Notes: generated from the sequence alone by a model not told the origin. Shown: positions 9,630 through 18,658, counted from the first letter of the stretch. The stretch: DNA of 64,000 nt from Chryseobacterium herbae (GCF_025154075.1 NZ_JAOAMU010000003.1:608504-672503), one strand, 5' to 3'. Program-made: numbers and translations.

Positions 9630-10535
9630 TTAAAATAAATTAAAATACGTACCTGCTTTAAAAGCAATCAAACTTATAATGATAAGGCATAAGCTTACCT
9701 CCCGCATCCAGTATTTAGGCAAAAATCTCATCATCCTGCTTAGGATAATGCTTGACGGAAATGCCAGAAGCAGTAAATACTCATAATTTTTATTCATGTA
9801 CAGAATAATGGTCACCAGCTGAGCCAGTGAAAAGACAAGCAGAAACGTATACTTATATCTGCTTATCGGGCTTTTCTTATTATAGTTTGTGAAGTGGTCG
9901 TATACGGCATAAATAAGCATCAGCAGAATAGGAATCAATGGAAAAAGATCTATATAATCCGTCATAGGTTTCATTTTTCCAAACGGGAAATAATCTATAT
10001 TCCATGTGGTAAAACTGAAAAAAAACATGATGGAGAAATAACTGAATGCAATTAATATGGTTCCTAAGAGAAATCTGAAGAGATTTAAACTTATTTTTTG
10101 AGAAGTGGCAATCACGTGAACAATCACGAAAAGGGCCATGGGCCACGTGGTAGGAAGGAAAATGAAATTCAAAGCAACGATGGCTCCTACCAGAACATAC
10201 GACTTCTTTCTGATGTCTTCATCCGCACTCGTAAGAAGCAGAACAAGAAAAGAATTGGTGAGCAGCGAAACTGCAATTCCGATGTCCAGATGTCCGGGAT
10301 AAAGTCCGAAAATAAAAAATGTGTATAAGAATAAGGGCAGATGGGTCTGATAATTCAGCGCAATGTTGTGAAAACAAAAATATCCCAAAGCAATTCCCAG
10401 AAAAGTTACCCCGGCAATAATCGCTTCATAAGTGTTGAAATTCAGTATGTTAAATATTATAACTACTAATAGAAGAAAACCAATATAAACAGGAATTGAA
10501 AAAATATTGCTTTCTTTTGAAAGTAATTTAAACAT
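9630..10535 (-). CDS. DUF6427 family multi-pass membrane protein
   Basis: The 301-aa protein is very hydrophobic, with about eight to nine predicted membrane segments and few charged residues between them. It resembles the flavobacterial DUF6427 family of unknown function. It is divergent from the DUF6341 gene across a 42-bp gap, and it precedes the DUF3109 gene by 5 bp. The pairing of DUF6427 and DUF6341 genes is common in this group as far as I recall, which suggests a shared membrane task, but none is known. Confidence 0.7.
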   Translation of the reverse strand: MFKLLSKESNIFSIPVYIGFLLLVVIIFNILNFNTYEAIIAGVTFLGIALGYFCFHNIALNYQTHLPLFLYTFFIFGLYPGHLDIGIAVSLLTNSFLVLLLTSADEDIRKKSYVLVGAIVALNFIFLPTTWPMALFVIVHVIATSQKISLNLFRFLLGTILIAFSYFSIMFFFSFTTWNIDYFPFGKMKPMTDYIDLFPLIPILLMLIYAVYDHFTNYNKKSPISRYKYTFLLVFSLAQLVTIILYMNKNYEYLLLLAFPSSIILSRMMRFLPKYWMREVSLCLIIISLIAFKAGTYFNLF

Positions 10536-10541
10536 TTTTTA

Positions 10542-10549
10542 TAAATTTG
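10542..10549 (+). promoter_or_regulatory. Promoter -7 box of DUF6341 gene
   Basis: TAAATTTG is a full match to TAnnTTTG, 28 nt before the start codon, in the 42-bp gap between two divergent genes. Confidence 0.6.
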
Positions 10550-10577
10550 TACAAAGTTAATTTAAAAAAGGAAAATA

Positions 10578-10811
10578 ATGACGTCTTTCTGGTTATTCTT
10601 AAGTAAAGTTTTCAAATGGGCCTTCGGTTTTTTTGATGCATTTGGAAATGTTCTAAACTGGATTTTATTTATCGTTTGCTGCGTACTGTTTACTTACTGG
10701 TGCTATGTATTGGTGGTAACTCTTGGTGGTGATAAAGATAAAGACTATTATTCTCCGACTGAGGGTAAGAACCCTTACTACGATCCGAAGATCTATAAAA
10801 AAGAAGGTTAA
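10578..10811 (+). CDS. DUF6341-like small membrane protein
   Basis: The 77-aa protein has one long hydrophobic stretch (about residues 22-50, possibly a hairpin of two short helices) and a charged, tyrosine-rich C-terminal tail (GKNPYYDPKIYKKEG). It matches my recollection of the flavobacterial DUF6341 family, of unknown function. It has its own promoter box and a strong terminator at 10830-10863, and it faces the DUF6427 gene. Confidence 0.7.
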   Translation: MTSFWLFLSKVFKWAFGFFDAFGNVLNWILFIVCCVLFTYWCYVLVVTLGGDKDKDYYSPTEGKNPYYDPKIYKKEG

Positions 10812-10829
10812 TTAATTGGTTATATAGTA

Positions 10830-10863
10830 AAAAACCGATCGGACTTAGGTCTGATCGGTTTTT
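10830..10863. terminator. Bidirectional terminator
   Basis: AAAAACCGATC pairs with GATCGGTTTTT around a 12-nt loop, with T/A runs on both sides. It separates the convergent DUF6341 and universal stress genes. Confidence 0.85.
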
Positions 10864-10889
10864 TTATTAACAGTTAAATTTAATTTTTT

Positions 10890-11327
10890 TTAGTCGTGGA
10901 TGGGAAGTACCAGTACCGGAACGGGGGAGTCTTTTGTAAGTCCTTTCGTTAAGCTTCCTACAAAAACATCATAAATTCCACTTCTTCCGTGGGATCCCAT
11001 GACGATATAATCTGCATTTTTAGCCTTGGCATAGTCCAGAATGGTATCCTTGGCGATTCCCTGTTTTAAAAGGTGCTCGCACTCCACATCCTGTGCAATA
11101 ATTCGCTGCTCAATCTTATTCAGCTGTACCAGTTCCTCTCTGATCTCATTCGCTTCTACTTCAGGAAAATATTGATATCCCATATCACCGATAGCAAAAC
11201 CAATATCTGTTGGCGCTACGTGAATCAGAAAGACTCTGCCGTTTAACTGTTTTGCAAATTTTACGGCTCCGTCTACAAGCTGTTCTGTTTTGTCCCCAAA
11301 ATCTACGGGTAGTACAATATTTATCAT
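10890..11327 (-). CDS. Universal stress protein, single UspA domain
   Basis: This 145-aa cytoplasmic protein is one complete UspA domain. The ATP-binding signature Gx2Gx9G(S/T) is visible as GSHGRSGIYDVFVGSLTKG near residues 114-132, so it is likely of the nucleotide-binding type. The C-terminal strand VPVLVLP is typical. These proteins form dimers and are induced by starvation or stress; the specific role is unknown. The gene stands alone between a terminator and a long intergenic region. Confidence 0.9.
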   Translation of the reverse strand: MINIVLPVDFGDKTEQLVDGAVKFAKQLNGRVFLIHVAPTDIGFAIGDMGYQYFPEVEANEIREELVQLNKIEQRIIAQDVECEHLLKQGIAKDTILDYAKAKNADYIVMGSHGRSGIYDVFVGSLTKGLTKDSPVPVLVLPIHD

Positions 11328-11704
11328 GACCTCTAATTTTGTTATCTTAAAGGTAAGGAAAAATTGCCGAAATGTTATGTTAAATACTTATAATATTAAT
11401 TGCAAACTGCCTTGTTAGCTATCTTTAGAATAAACAAAGCTGTAATTCTACAACATGGGTTTGGAACTCAATCTTGGTAAAAGATAATGATGCTATTGTT
11501 CATATTCGTTTTATTGAATTTTAATCACTTATTAACCATTGATAGTTTATTAAATTGTCATTTTTATTATTGAATTGATAGGTGTTTTGTGTATTGTCTG
11601 ATGCAATAGTCCCTGTTGGGTGAATTTAATTTTTTTTTAATAAAAATTCATTAACTAACGTATTAATTTTGATTTAATTTGTTTCATAATTGAATTTATA
11701 ATTA
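11328..11704. other. AT-rich intergenic region
   Basis: No gene or RNA is supported in this divergent region between the stress gene and the VirK-like gene. A TAATTTTG promoter box lies at 11664-11671, near the right end. The rest is low-complexity AT-rich sequence. Confidence 0.5.
11664..11671 (+). promoter_or_regulatory. Promoter -7 box of virK-like gene
   Basis: TAATTTTG matches TAnnTTTG and lies 33 nt before the start codon. Confidence 0.5.
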
Positions 11705-12619
11705 ATGTTTAAGATTAGTAGAAAAGCATGGAGGTTTGCAGAAACTGCCTTCAGTAATGAGAGACGTAAGTATAGACGTAAGCAGCAATATAAAAGTTTT
11801 GTTTTAACTTTAATTAATTATAAATCTTCCAAATATTGGTTTGAAATTTTAGAAAGAGAGCGTTACAAAGAAGTCCTCTCTCAAAGGCCCCGTCTTTTTT
11901 TGAAACCATTCAAAGTTTATCTTTCAACTCGCTATTCCATCGAGCAAAGAATAAAAATCATTTGTGATACCTATGATTTTATATATGGTGAGCACATTGA
12001 AAAAATAATTTTTGGAGAAGATCATGTAGTATGTAAATTTGCCTTAAAAAACGGGCTGCCGGCAAAGCTGGTGATTGGCTATAATGACCGATACAGAAAA
12101 GAAGGAGAATTGGTTTTGTCTCTGGTCATTGATCATCTTGATGGCAATGTAGCCTCCCTATCTTTCTCCGTGGAAAAAAATGAGAAGAATGAATGGCTGT
12201 GCAGGATTGGCTGTCTTCAGGGGAGGCCTGTTGTAAACGGAGTCTACGTTACAAAGGAAGCTCAGAAACTGATGAATGGAATAAGACCCAAAGCTTTTTT
12301 AATTGAAATTTTGCAGGAGTTTTGCAAAACACTTGATATAAAATCCATTAATGCAATAGGTGGAAAATGTCAGGCCCAAAACAAAAAACATTTTATTCAC
12401 ATTTCTCTTTTGCATACCATACAGTTTTCGTATAACGAATTTTGGGAAGAAATGGGAGGTCAGGATCTGGGAAATCATTGGTACGCATTACCATCGGAAA
12501 CTTCCAGAAAAAATATCAATGAAGTAAAATCAGAAAAAAGGGCATCCTACAGAAAAAGATATGAACTCATTGATTCTGTAAAAAGCAGTTTGTGTGATTA
12601 TTTGAAAAGTAATCCCTAA
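11705..12619 (+). CDS. VirK/YbjX (DUF535) family protein
   Basis: The 304-aa protein matches the DUF535 family by its landmarks: the basic N-terminus, the segment RIGCLQG near residue 165, the glycine-rich FWEEMGGQ, and a C-terminal KRASYRKRYEL. Proteobacterial relatives (VirK, YbjX) are linked to envelope integrity and resistance to antimicrobial peptides, but the biochemistry is not known. There is no signal peptide. It is a single-gene unit with its own promoter box and a hairpin after the stop. Confidence 0.8.
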   Translation: MFKISRKAWRFAETAFSNERRKYRRKQQYKSFVLTLINYKSSKYWFEILERERYKEVLSQRPRLFLKPFKVYLSTRYSIEQRIKIICDTYDFIYGEHIEKIIFGEDHVVCKFALKNGLPAKLVIGYNDRYRKEGELVLSLVIDHLDGNVASLSFSVEKNEKNEWLCRIGCLQGRPVVNGVYVTKEAQKLMNGIRPKAFLIEILQEFCKTLDIKSINAIGGKCQAQNKKHFIHISLLHTIQFSYNEFWEEMGGQDLGNHWYALPSETSRKNINEVKSEKRASYRKRYELIDSVKSSLCDYLKSNP

Positions 12620-12627
12620 AAAATAAA

Positions 12628-12666
12628 AAACGGCAGTCTTAATTTAAAAAATTAGGGTTGCCGTTT
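12628..12666. terminator. Hairpin between convergent genes
   Basis: AAACGGCA pairs with TGCCGTTT, with further weak pairing of CTTAATT with AATTAG inside. It lies between the VirK-like and FAH-family genes and probably terminates both. Confidence 0.6.
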
Positions 12667-12681
12667 CACTGTTTATTTTTT

Positions 12682-13287
12682 TTATAATATTCGGATATCA
12701 AGGATTTTATCATCTTTCAGATAAGCTTCCAGAATATCATTTTCATTCACCTTTCCTACGCCTTTTGGAGTTCCAGTAAAAATAAGGTCTCCCACTCTCA
12801 ACGTAAAATACTGGGAAGCAAAAGCAATGATATCATCAATACTGAAGATCATATCTTTTGTATTGCCATCCTGAACTTTTTCTTTGTTTTGCAGAAGTGA
12901 AAACTGAAGTCCTTCCAGATCATAGCTTTCTTTGTTGAAAAAATTCCCTACTACTGCTGAACCGTCAAAACCTTTGGCAAGCTCCCATGGAAGCCCCTTG
13001 GATTTAAGTTCGCTCTGAAGATCTCTTGCTGTAAAATCTATTCCTAAGCTGATTTCCTCATAATGCTTGTGCGCCACATCTTTCTGAATGTATTTTCCTC
13101 CTTTTGAAATCTTGACAACAACTTCCAGCTCATAATGTACGTCATCTGAAAATTCTGGAATGTAGAAGTCGTTTCCCTTTAAAACCGCTGTGTCAGGTTT
13201 CATGAAAATAACCGGTTGTTCAGGAATTTCGTTTCCTAATTCTTTTGCATGCTCGCTGTAGTTTCTTCCAATACAAATGATTTTCAT
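12682..13287 (-). CDS. Fumarylacetoacetate hydrolase (FAH) family protein
   Basis: From the internal ATG the protein has 201 aa and starts MKIICIGRNYSEHAKELG, the usual start of this family; the in-frame extension to 13323 adds 12 non-conserved residues. Typical elements are YELEVVVKI with the metal-binding Glu pair, the segment GIDFTARDLQ and the C-terminal GDLIFTGTPKGVG. The family contains acylpyruvases and oxaloacetate tautomerases or decarboxylases that use Mg2+ on a 2-oxo acid. The exact substrate cannot be told. It closes a six-gene minus-strand series. Confidence 0.88.
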   Translation of the reverse strand: MKIICIGRNYSEHAKELGNEIPEQPVIFMKPDTAVLKGNDFYIPEFSDDVHYELEVVVKISKGGKYIQKDVAHKHYEEISLGIDFTARDLQSELKSKGLPWELAKGFDGSAVVGNFFNKESYDLEGLQFSLLQNKEKVQDGNTKDMIFSIDDIIAFASQYFTLRVGDLIFTGTPKGVGKVNENDILEAYLKDDKILDIRIL

Positions 13288-13347
13288 AATTCTTTTGTTA
13301 TTTTGTTTTGCTTCATTCATCATTGAAAGAAATGAAGCTGTGATCTA

Positions 13348-13911
13348 TTATTGTACAATTCCTTTAAAAAAACCTTCTCCTTCTTCAAAATATTTTTCTA
13401 AACCGTAGCCGTTCTGAAATTTAAACCGTACATATCCGAAAATAGGGTCTCCTTTTTTATAAGAACTTTTATCTAAAATCAATTTACTTTCAAGCAATTT
13501 AGTGTATTCTTCCGGTGTATGAGAAGAGTGATTGTCTGTGTAAGAATAATGATTGATCTTATATCTGTTTCCAAGGTTTTGTATTTTATAACCGCCGCCA
13601 CTGAACCCGTCTCCTGCTTTAAAAACAATTTCCAGATTATATTTTTGATCATATATGGCACATGCATAATACTCTTCGCCGGTCTGGTTTTTTACTTTTA
13701 TTTTAAAAGTATTAGACTTCACATTTTCCGAGTCACTCTCAAAAATTGTTCTTTGTTTTTGTTGGTCAAAAGTTTTATAGATCGGATTTTTAGATAAGTT
13801 AGCGTCTATTTCAGTGCGTTTCCATGATATAAAATAATAGGTTGCCATAAAAATCGGAATTGCAACAATACCAATTAAAATGAATAAAAAGACCTTCTTA
13901 ATTTTTTTCAT
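13348..13911 (-). CDS. Hypothetical membrane-anchored protein
   Basis: I do not recognise this 187-aa protein. Residues 7-29 form one hydrophobic segment after a lysine-rich start, so it is probably an inner-membrane anchored or exported protein. The rest is polar, with many tyrosines and lysines and an aromatic-glycine stretch (GDGFSGGGYKI). It lies 24 bp after the DUF2007 gene on the same strand. Related proteins in flavobacteria are annotated only as hypothetical, to my knowledge. Confidence 0.6.
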   Translation of the reverse strand: MKKIKKVFLFILIGIVAIPIFMATYYFISWKRTEIDANLSKNPIYKTFDQQKQRTIFESDSENVKSNTFKIKVKNQTGEEYYACAIYDQKYNLEIVFKAGDGFSGGGYKIQNLGNRYKINHYSYTDNHSSHTPEEYTKLLESKLILDKSSYKKGDPIFGYVRFKFQNGYGLEKYFEEGEGFFKGIVQ

Positions 13912-13935
13912 GTGTAAGTTTAGCTAAAAAAAATC

Positions 13936-14334
13936 TTAATGCGTAAACTCATTCCCACAATAGTAACATACAAACTTCTGACTGGACAAAATGGAGATTC
14001 CAAAGAAGCTCGTCGCTCTGTCGTCCCTGTAAATATGATTTGAACCACATTTTGGGCATACAAAATCAAATACAGGATCGTTGATCGTATGTTCTACTTC
14101 CAGAGAATACGCTTCGTTATCATTATAATCCTGAAGAATCTTTTTCGCCTTTTCGAGATCATCTTCAAAAACCTGAAGCTGAATGCCGCCCACAGCCTGT
14201 GAAAGCAGCCAGTCAGACTGGATCAGCTGTTCGTTCGCAATGAAACCATTCACTCCGTTTTCGGCAAGGATCTGTTTGTCCCTGTTGGCTTCAAGGGCTG
14301 TTTCGTAAAATTTAAAACGGACCAGATTTGACAT
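13936..14334 (-). CDS. DUF2007 domain protein with C-terminal zinc ribbon
   Basis: The 132-aa protein has an N-terminal DUF2007 (putative signal-transducing, GlnB-like fold) domain with the pattern VRFKFYETALEANRDKQIL at its start and IQLQVFEDDLEKAKKIL near residues 50-67. A zinc ribbon follows with two CxxC pairs (CPKC and CYYC, about residues 95-127). It lies 3 bp after the exonuclease gene, so translation may be coupled. Function is unknown; a sensory or binding role is inferred from the domain alone. Confidence 0.8.
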   Translation of the reverse strand: MSNLVRFKFYETALEANRDKQILAENGVNGFIANEQLIQSDWLLSQAVGGIQLQVFEDDLEKAKKILQDYNDNEAYSLEVEHTINDPVFDFVCPKCGSNHIYRDDRATSFFGISILSSQKFVCYYCGNEFTH

Positions 14335-14337
14335 GTA

Positions 14338-15102
14338 TTAAAACTTGCTTGATAGTTGAATTTTGGTGAAGACTTTCTTCGTATACAACGGAAAATCAGC
14401 ATTCTGAAGCCATCCGTAATAGCCTAAATCTTTTTGGAATACAGCTTTTACCACCTGTCCCTTATATTTTCCGAAGTTGAAAACAGCTTCCGTTTTATCA
14501 TTGTATCCGATGAATCCCGCAAGGTCAGCATTCTTATTATGGAAGGTGAACTCACTTAAAGGCGCAATTTCATTCGGGATATCGTCATACTTTCCGACCT
14601 GTGCATCCAGTACCTCGAAAGTTGCCATCACATCAGCTTCTGCAGAGTGAGCGTTTTCCAGAACCTTTCCACAGTAGAACTGATAAGCAGCTCCCAGATT
14701 TCTTGGTTCTTTTTTGTGGAAAATAGTCTGTGCATCTACCAGTCTGAATTTACTTAAGTCAAAATCTATTTCTACCCTCAAAAGTTCTTCTGCCAAAAGC
14801 GGAACATCAAAACGGTTGGAATTAAATCCTCCCAAATCACTTCCTGCAAGCATTTCCATCACCTTTGGAGCGATATCTCTGAACGTTGGAGCATCCTTTA
14901 TATCTTCATCATAAATTCCATGGATCAGACTGGATTCGTTGGGAATAGGCATTTCCGGGTTCACGCGCCAGGTTTTGCTTTCTCTGGAGGCATCCGGGTT
15001 TACTTTTAAAATACAGATTTCTACGATTTTGTCTTTTCCGATATTTGTTCCTGTCGTTTCAAGGTCAAAAACACAAAGGGGTTTATAGAGTTTTAAATTC
15101 AT
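14338..15102 (-). CDS. DnaQ-like 3'-5' exonuclease with ExoX-like C-terminal domain
   Basis: This 254-aa protein has the DEDDh exonuclease motifs: ExoI FDLETTGTN (residues 13-21), ExoII around GGFNSNRFDVPLL, and ExoIII HSAEADVMAT. Acidic residues that bind the two Mg2+ ions are present. The C-terminal part (about 205-250, with FGKYKGQVV and GYYGWLQNADF) matches the DUF3820-type region found after exodeoxyribonuclease X domains. It probably acts in DNA repair or end trimming. The DUF2007 gene follows after 3 bp, and pssA lies 74 bp upstream on the same strand. Confidence 0.9.
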   Translation of the reverse strand: MNLKLYKPLCVFDLETTGTNIGKDKIVEICILKVNPDASRESKTWRVNPEMPIPNESSLIHGIYDEDIKDAPTFRDIAPKVMEMLAGSDLGGFNSNRFDVPLLAEELLRVEIDFDLSKFRLVDAQTIFHKKEPRNLGAAYQFYCGKVLENAHSAEADVMATFEVLDAQVGKYDDIPNEIAPLSEFTFHNKNADLAGFIGYNDKTEAVFNFGKYKGQVVKAVFQKDLGYYGWLQNADFPLYTKKVFTKIQLSSKF

Positions 15103-15139
15103 TTCTTTAATTTGAAAATGGGTTAAAATAATGTGCTGA

Positions 15140-15180
15140 TTTGATATACTAATTTCTAACTTCTAGCCTCTAATTTCTAC
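15140..15180. repeat. Phrase-like intergenic repeat
   Basis: The words CTAATTTCTAACTTCTAGCC and TCTAATTTCTAC alternate here between pssA and the exonuclease gene. The reverse complement is close to the repeat at 32867-32903 (ATTAGAGATTAGAAATTAGA). Confidence 0.5.
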
Positions 15181-15890
15181 TTCAACTGTCTCTGAAAAAC
15201 CAGCGATACTAATATATAATAAATAACAAGCATAGGAATCCCTACCACCTGAAATATAATCAGAATAGCAATTCCTCCGACTAATAAAATAACTTTCGGG
15301 TAATTATCCTGCAGCGTTTTCGATTTGAATTTCATTGCCATCATTTTGATCGGGCTGATCAGAAGCCATGACGTGACAACCGTCAATACAATCAAAAACA
15401 ATGAATTGTCAAATAAGAATCCAAAATATCCGGTTTCTTTGAAGGCGTAATACAGTCCAAACAGCAATACCGTATTGGTAGGCGTATTCAAACCTTTAAA
15501 ATAATAACGCTGCTCCTCATCAAGATTAAAAATGGCCAATCTTAAGCATGAGAAAATGGTCGCGAGAAGACCGATATAACTGATGTCAAAAGGAAGATGC
15601 AGTCCTAAAATTTCGTTTCCGAACGGTTCCAGAGCTTTATACATGGTAAGGCCGGGAATCAGTCCGAAACTCACCATATCCGCCAGAGAATCCAGCTGAA
15701 GTCCCAGATTGGAGTTTGATTTTACAGCGCGGGCTACAAACCCGTCAAAGAAATCAAAAATGCAAGAAAGAATCATACAGATGGCCGTAGTCTGGTAATC
15801 GCCCAGAATAAGATGTATCGCACCTACACAGCCTGCAAATAAATTGGCAAGGGTCAATAAATTGGCAAGATTATTTTTTATGAAATTCAT
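15177..15890 (-). CDS. pssA: CDP-diacylglycerol-serine O-phosphatidyltransferase
   Basis: This 237-aa inner-membrane enzyme makes phosphatidylserine from CDP-diacylglycerol and serine, the step before phosphatidylethanolamine. The CDP-alcohol phosphotransferase motif DGx2ARx8Gx3Dx3D is complete (from DGFVARA to LQLDSLADM, about residues 48-71). About seven to eight membrane segments fill the rest. The length fits the short type of PssA. The start overlaps no other gene and lies 89 bp from the divergent sulfatase gene. Confidence 0.9.
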   Translation of the reverse strand: MNFIKNNLANLLTLANLFAGCVGAIHLILGDYQTTAICMILSCIFDFFDGFVARAVKSNSNLGLQLDSLADMVSFGLIPGLTMYKALEPFGNEILGLHLPFDISYIGLLATIFSCLRLAIFNLDEEQRYYFKGLNTPTNTVLLFGLYYAFKETGYFGFLFDNSLFLIVLTVVTSWLLISPIKMMAMKFKSKTLQDNYPKVILLVGGIAILIIFQVVGIPMLVIYYILVSLVFQRQLK

Positions 15891-15967
15891 AACAACAAAA
15901 ATACAGTTTTTCCAAATTTTATACCGAAATATTATGCAGGAAAAAATACATTAATCGGTTTTTGATG

Positions 15968-15975
15968 TAAATTTG
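15968..15975 (+). promoter_or_regulatory. Promoter -7 box immediately before start codon
   Basis: TAAATTTG is a full match to TAnnTTTG. Only 4 nt separate it from the ATG at 15980, so the transcript would start at or near the start codon and be leaderless. Confidence 0.5.
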
Positions 15976-15979
15976 CCGA

Positions 15980-17908
15980 ATGAAATTTTTTAAAGAATTT
16001 AGAAAACAGGAAGTTCTGGCGCTTTTATACAGGATTTTCTTAGCATACGTTTTTTATCAGATTGCCCGGCTTTTGTTTTGGTATTTCAATAAAGAACTCA
16101 TCAAAGTAGACTCTGTTTCAGATTATTTCAACCTGGCGTTTCATGGGACAGCCTTTGATACCACGGCGATCTTATACGTGAATGCCTTGTTTATTCTGTT
16201 AAGCCTTGTTCCCATTGTGATCAATACAAAGAAAGGCTATCAGACTGTTTTGTTCTGGCTGTATTTTATCACCAACGGCATTGCTTATGCGATGAATTTC
16301 GGGGATTTTATCTACTACAAATTTTCACAGGCAAGACTGACCTCTACCGCCATGGAAGTGGCAAAACACGAATCTAATGTCTTTAAAGTATTCATGGTTT
16401 CCGTAGGGCAGCATCCTTTTGTTCTGATTTGGTTTGTCGTTTTAATGGCACTTTGGGTTTTCCTTTACAAAAAGGTGAAGGTAACAGAACAGAAACCTTT
16501 AAAGCTGATTCCTTACTTTATCTGGTCGGTGCTTTTTCTTTGCGGGACCATTGTTTTGGTGATCGGAGGAATCCGTGGTGATTTCAAACACAGTACAAGA
16601 CCAATCAACTTAGTGGATGCCAACCGTTTTGTCGTGAATCCACTTCAGGGAAATATCGTGTTGAACAGTACATTTTCATTTTTCAGAACATTAGGGACTA
16701 ATAATTTTAAAGAAGTTCATTTTGTAGACGAAAAATTTATTACAGACAATGTTCAGCCGTATAAAATATACGACAGAAAAGTAGAGAACCGTCCCAATAT
16801 TGTCATTTTCATTGTTGAATCTTTTGGCAGAGAATATTCAGGGGCTTTTAATAAAGATAAAAATATCAAAGGTTACGTTTCTTATACCCCTTTTATAGAC
16901 AGCCTTGCCGGACAGAGTTTGATTTTCCCCAATACTTTTGCGAATGGAAGACAGTCTATCCATGGAATGAGCAGCGTATTGGCGGGAATTCCAAGTCTTA
17001 CTGATGCGTTTACAAGTTCGCCGTATTCCAACCAGAAAATTCAGTCTATTGTTTCGGTATGTAACGATCTCGGCTATGATACTTCTTTCTATCACGGAGC
17101 TCCGAACGGATCGATGGGCTTCCTTGGATTTGGAAATATCTTAGGATTTAAACATTATTTCGGGAAGAATGAATACAACCATGATGAAGATTTCGACGGA
17201 ATGTGGGCTATTTGGGATGAACCGTTTCTTCAGTATTTTGCAAAGAATGTAGGAAAGAAGCAACCTTTTATGACCACGGTATTTACAGCGTCGTCACACC
17301 ACCCGTTTAAAATTCCTGAAAAATATAAAGGGAAATTCAAAAAAGGAACCATAGAGATGCATGAGCCCATGCAATACACGGATTATTCAATCAAAAAATA
17401 TTTTGAAACGGCTAAAAAAGAACCTTGGTTCAATAACACAATTTTCGTGTTCACAGGAGACCATACCAACCAGATCGCTTACGGTGAATATGAAAAAGCA
17501 ATGAACCGATTTGCCGTTCCGTTAATCCTCTATTCTCCAAATCCGGAATACAATCTGAAAGGCGTGAACCTCGAAACCGCTCAGCAAATAGATATTTATC
17601 CTACACTGGCAGACCTTATCGGGTACAACAAACAGATTAGAAGCTGGGGACGAAGTCTCGTGAGTGATAAAAAATACACTTCTATCGTGGTCAATTCTGA
17701 TGGAAGTTCAGAGCAGTTCATCATCGGAAATCATATGTACCGCTTCGATGGAAAGCAGATCACAGGGATATACGATAAAAATGACCTCGGTTTTGAAAAG
17801 AACCTGATGGGGCAGTTGAAAACCCCGGAAACAGAAAAAGAAATGCAGACGGCCAAAGCCTGGTTCCAGGATTATATGGACAGGGTGATTAATAGAAAAC
17901 TGAAATAG
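15980..17908 (+). CDS. LTA-synthase-like membrane sulfatase/phosphoglycerol transferase
   Basis: This 642-aa protein has about five N-terminal membrane segments (residues 10-200) and a large periplasmic alkaline-phosphatase/sulfatase domain. Catalytic landmarks are NIVIFIVESFGRE (metal-binding Glu, near residue 273), the nucleophile region FANGRQSIHGMSS, and TGDHTN. Family members move phosphoglycerol or phosphoethanolamine groups onto envelope polymers or lipids. In a Gram-negative flavobacterium, true lipoteichoic acid is absent, so modification of lipid A or a glycan is more likely. The promoter box lies directly before the start. Confidence 0.88.
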   Translation: MKFFKEFRKQEVLALLYRIFLAYVFYQIARLLFWYFNKELIKVDSVSDYFNLAFHGTAFDTTAILYVNALFILLSLVPIVINTKKGYQTVLFWLYFITNGIAYAMNFGDFIYYKFSQARLTSTAMEVAKHESNVFKVFMVSVGQHPFVLIWFVVLMALWVFLYKKVKVTEQKPLKLIPYFIWSVLFLCGTIVLVIGGIRGDFKHSTRPINLVDANRFVVNPLQGNIVLNSTFSFFRTLGTNNFKEVHFVDEKFITDNVQPYKIYDRKVENRPNIVIFIVESFGREYSGAFNKDKNIKGYVSYTPFIDSLAGQSLIFPNTFANGRQSIHGMSSVLAGIPSLTDAFTSSPYSNQKIQSIVSVCNDLGYDTSFYHGAPNGSMGFLGFGNILGFKHYFGKNEYNHDEDFDGMWAIWDEPFLQYFAKNVGKKQPFMTTVFTASSHHPFKIPEKYKGKFKKGTIEMHEPMQYTDYSIKKYFETAKKEPWFNNTIFVFTGDHTNQIAYGEYEKAMNRFAVPLILYSPNPEYNLKGVNLETAQQIDIYPTLADLIGYNKQIRSWGRSLVSDKKYTSIVVNSDGSSEQFIIGNHMYRFDGKQITGIYDKNDLGFEKNLMGQLKTPETEKEMQTAKAWFQDYMDRVINRKLK

Positions 17909-18067
17909 CTTGAGTTGCGGGTTACGAGGTACGGGTTTGAGAGTAGGAGAGTTGTAGAGTGAGAGCGTTTTAGGGTTGTAGAGTTTTTGTTACTGGTTGG
18001 TAGTTGCTGGTTCACATCACGAAACCCGAAACCCGAAACCCGTATCCCACATCCCGCATCCCGAAAC
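17909..18067. repeat. Dispersed phrase-like repeat, copy B
   Basis: This stretch holds reiterated words such as GAAACCCGAAACCCGAAACC, and a GTACGGGTTTGAGAGTA segment. Much of it reappears in inverted orientation at about 51740-51845, including CCCGCATCCCGAAACTTT. It looks non-coding and may be a mobile or slippage-grown element. It also fills most of the gap between the sulfatase and DUF2147 genes. Confidence 0.7.
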
Positions 18068-18184
18068 TTTGGCCTATCATATGCTCTGTATAATAAAAGT
18101 TTTTGCCTGTTTAAAATTTAATTTATACTTTTAGCAATAGATACCTAACAAAAAACGTATATCGGAATTAAAACTATAAGAAAT

Positions 18185-18604
18185 ATGAAAAAATTATTAT
18201 TAACATTCGTGCTCTCTCTGTTTGGCGTATTATCGTTTGCACAGATCGAAGGGAAATGGAAGACTATAGATGATGAAACGAAGCAGGCTAAATCTGTGGT
18301 GGAAATCTTTAAAAAGTCAGACGGAAAGTATTACGGAAAAGTTTCCCAGTTGCTTATAAAGCCTGCAGATCCAAATTGCACGGGATGTAAAGATGACAGA
18401 AAAGGAAAACCAATCTTAGGAATGGAAATCATCAGAGGTCTTAAAAAAGATGGTGATGAATTTACAGGAGGAACTATTACAGATCCTAAATCAGGTAAAA
18501 CGTATAAGTGTACCATTACAAAAAGTGGTGACAAACTGAATGTAAGAGGATATATGGGAGTTTCTGTATTCGGAAGAACTCAGACCTGGGATAAAGTAAA
18601 CTAA
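18185..18604 (+). CDS. DUF2147 family secreted protein
   Basis: The 139-aa protein has a signal peptide (residues 1-19, ending SFAQ) and one DUF2147 domain. Typical features are GKWKTIDDETKQAKSVVEIF after the signal, the CTGC motif near residue 58, and the C-terminal GRTQTWDKV. The two cysteines are likely paired in the periplasm. The family is widespread in Bacteroidota and proteobacteria and has no established role. TACTTTTAGC near 18127 is a near-consensus promoter box, and a terminator follows. Confidence 0.88.
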   Translation: MKKLLLTFVLSLFGVLSFAQIEGKWKTIDDETKQAKSVVEIFKKSDGKYYGKVSQLLIKPADPNCTGCKDDRKGKPILGMEIIRGLKKDGDEFTGGTITDPKSGKTYKCTITKSGDKLNVRGYMGVSVFGRTQTWDKVN

Positions 18605-18626
18605 TCAGGTTTAAATAAATTGTAAG

Positions 18627-18658
18627 ACGGCATTTCAGCAATGAGATGCCGTTTTTTT
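18627..18658 (+). terminator. Rho-independent terminator
   Basis: ACGGCAT pairs with ATGCCGT across a loop that can pair further (TTTCAGCAATGAG), followed by a T run. Confidence 0.8.
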
